Source: an uncultured Chlamydiae bacterium
GTDB taxonomy: Bacteria; Chlamydiota; Chlamydiia; Chlamydiales; Rhabdochlamydiaceae
Reading direction: 5' to 3'
Assembly: GCA_945957075.1 (NCBI GenBank)
Contig: CAMFJP010000078.1
Coordinates: 1 to 6,312 of the forward strand
Length of the DNA: 6,312 nt
The notes beneath the pieces were generated by a model, which did not search any database, was not told the origin of the DNA, and worked only from the letters and a program-made list of their open reading frames with translations. Positions 6,053-6,312 of the stretch are shown piece by piece. The position numbers and the translations under genes are program-made. Each line of letters starts with the position of its first letter. Position 1 is the stretch's first letter.

Positions 6053-6312
6053 CTAATGCTGGTTCTGCAAGATTTTAAAAGTGATGTCTAAGACGTCTTG
6101 ATTGTTATAGATTTTTTTTATTTTTTCTCTTTGTTTTTTGTATTTTTCCACAGTTTTATCCTTTTCGGACACCACATAAATAGGAAGAGAAAAATGTTCT
6201 TGTGTCGCACACGCAACAGGAATATCTGAAAAAGAACGGCTGATAGATGGTTTTATAAACCTGAGTTTCGGGTTTAAGAATCTCTAGCTCAAAGAGTAAC
6301 GTAAAAAATTAG
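6053..6312 (-). pseudogene. decayed 3' end of an unrecognised gene (frameshifted, partial)
   Basis: On the minus strand a frame open from 6283 to the stop at 6053-6055 ends in 76 codons that look coding (SDIPVACATQEHFSLPIYVV, then EKDKTVEKYKKQREKIKKI, then DVLDITFKILQNQH) but has no ATG. Just upstream the plausible peptide LELEILKPETQVYKTIYQPF lies in the other frames. Removing one T from the T5 run at 6229-6233 joins ...YQPFF to SDIPVAC..., and removing one T from the T3 run at 6291-6293 joins FYVTL to ELEILKPE. The simplest reading is a gene entering from the right that has suffered two single-base insertions. G+C is about one third by hand count, far below the operon. The C-terminus is Lys-rich and probably helical. 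I do not recognise the family. Alternatives are a homopolymer sequencing error or non-coding AT-rich spacer. Confidence 0.45.

Noticed and set aside
6089..6098. Perfect 10-bp palindrome AAGACGTCTT
   Set aside because: It has no loop and lies inside the apparent coding remnant, with no second copy nearby, so it is not supported as an operator or terminator.
6256..6276. TAAACC ... GGTTTA inverted repeat as a terminator
   Set aside because: The stem is only 6 bp and AT-rich with a 9-nt loop and no T-run, and it falls within the pseudogene reading frame.
1..6312. CRISPR arrays, tRNA or rRNA genes, insertion sequences, defence or phage genes
   Set aside because: No regularly spaced repeats, cloverleaf or rRNA-like sequence, transposase or integrase motifs, or terminal inverted repeats were seen on either strand.

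Overview
The window (about 47% G+C by eye) looks like a piece of a bacterial chromosome, most likely from the phylum Chlamydiae, probably a non-Chlamydiaceae 'environmental' lineage. The main evidence is gpsA directly following a gene for a compact, eukaryote-like UDP-sugar pyrophosphorylase (UAP/AGX1 family). This pair is also adjacent in Chlamydia (gpsA with the AgX-1-like gene, recalled as CT714/CT715). The assignment is inference; no search was possible. The LPS heptosyltransferase-like gene at the head of the operon argues against Chlamydiaceae proper, whose truncated LPS lacks heptose.

Layout: (1) At the left edge, on the minus strand, is the first 21 codons of a probable exported protein, with a GTG start, a good ribosome binding site and a clear signal peptide. 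(2) ruvC, a complete Holliday-junction resolvase gene, lies on the minus strand at 135-605. (3) A divergent intergenic region of about 100 bp (606-705) is AT-rich with TATA-like hexamers, and neither flanking start has a Shine-Dalgarno sequence. (4) A tight five-gene plus-strand operon spans 706-6023: a WaaF-like heptosyltransferase, a short divergent GT9-like protein, the UDP-sugar pyrophosphorylase-like protein, gpsA, and the bifunctional NAD(P)HX repair enzyme nnr. Every junction is a 4-nt stop/start overlap (ATGA, GTGA, ATGA, ATGA). (5) From 6024 to 6312 the DNA drops to about one third G+C. It holds an imperfect hairpin across the nnr stop codon and the minus-strand remains of a gene that appears frameshifted.

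How the genes work together: two GT9-type glycosyltransferases and a nucleotide-sugar pyrophosphorylase point to envelope glycan assembly. gpsA makes glycerol-3-phosphate for phospholipids. nnr repairs damaged NAD(P)H, the cofactor GpsA uses. A shared envelope theme fits the first four genes; nnr is a housekeeping passenger. I see no mobile element, CRISPR array, RNA gene or clearly new biological system. The most notable points are the compact UDP-sugar pyrophosphorylase, the degenerate second GT9 protein, the uniformly overlapping operon and the decayed gene at the right edge.
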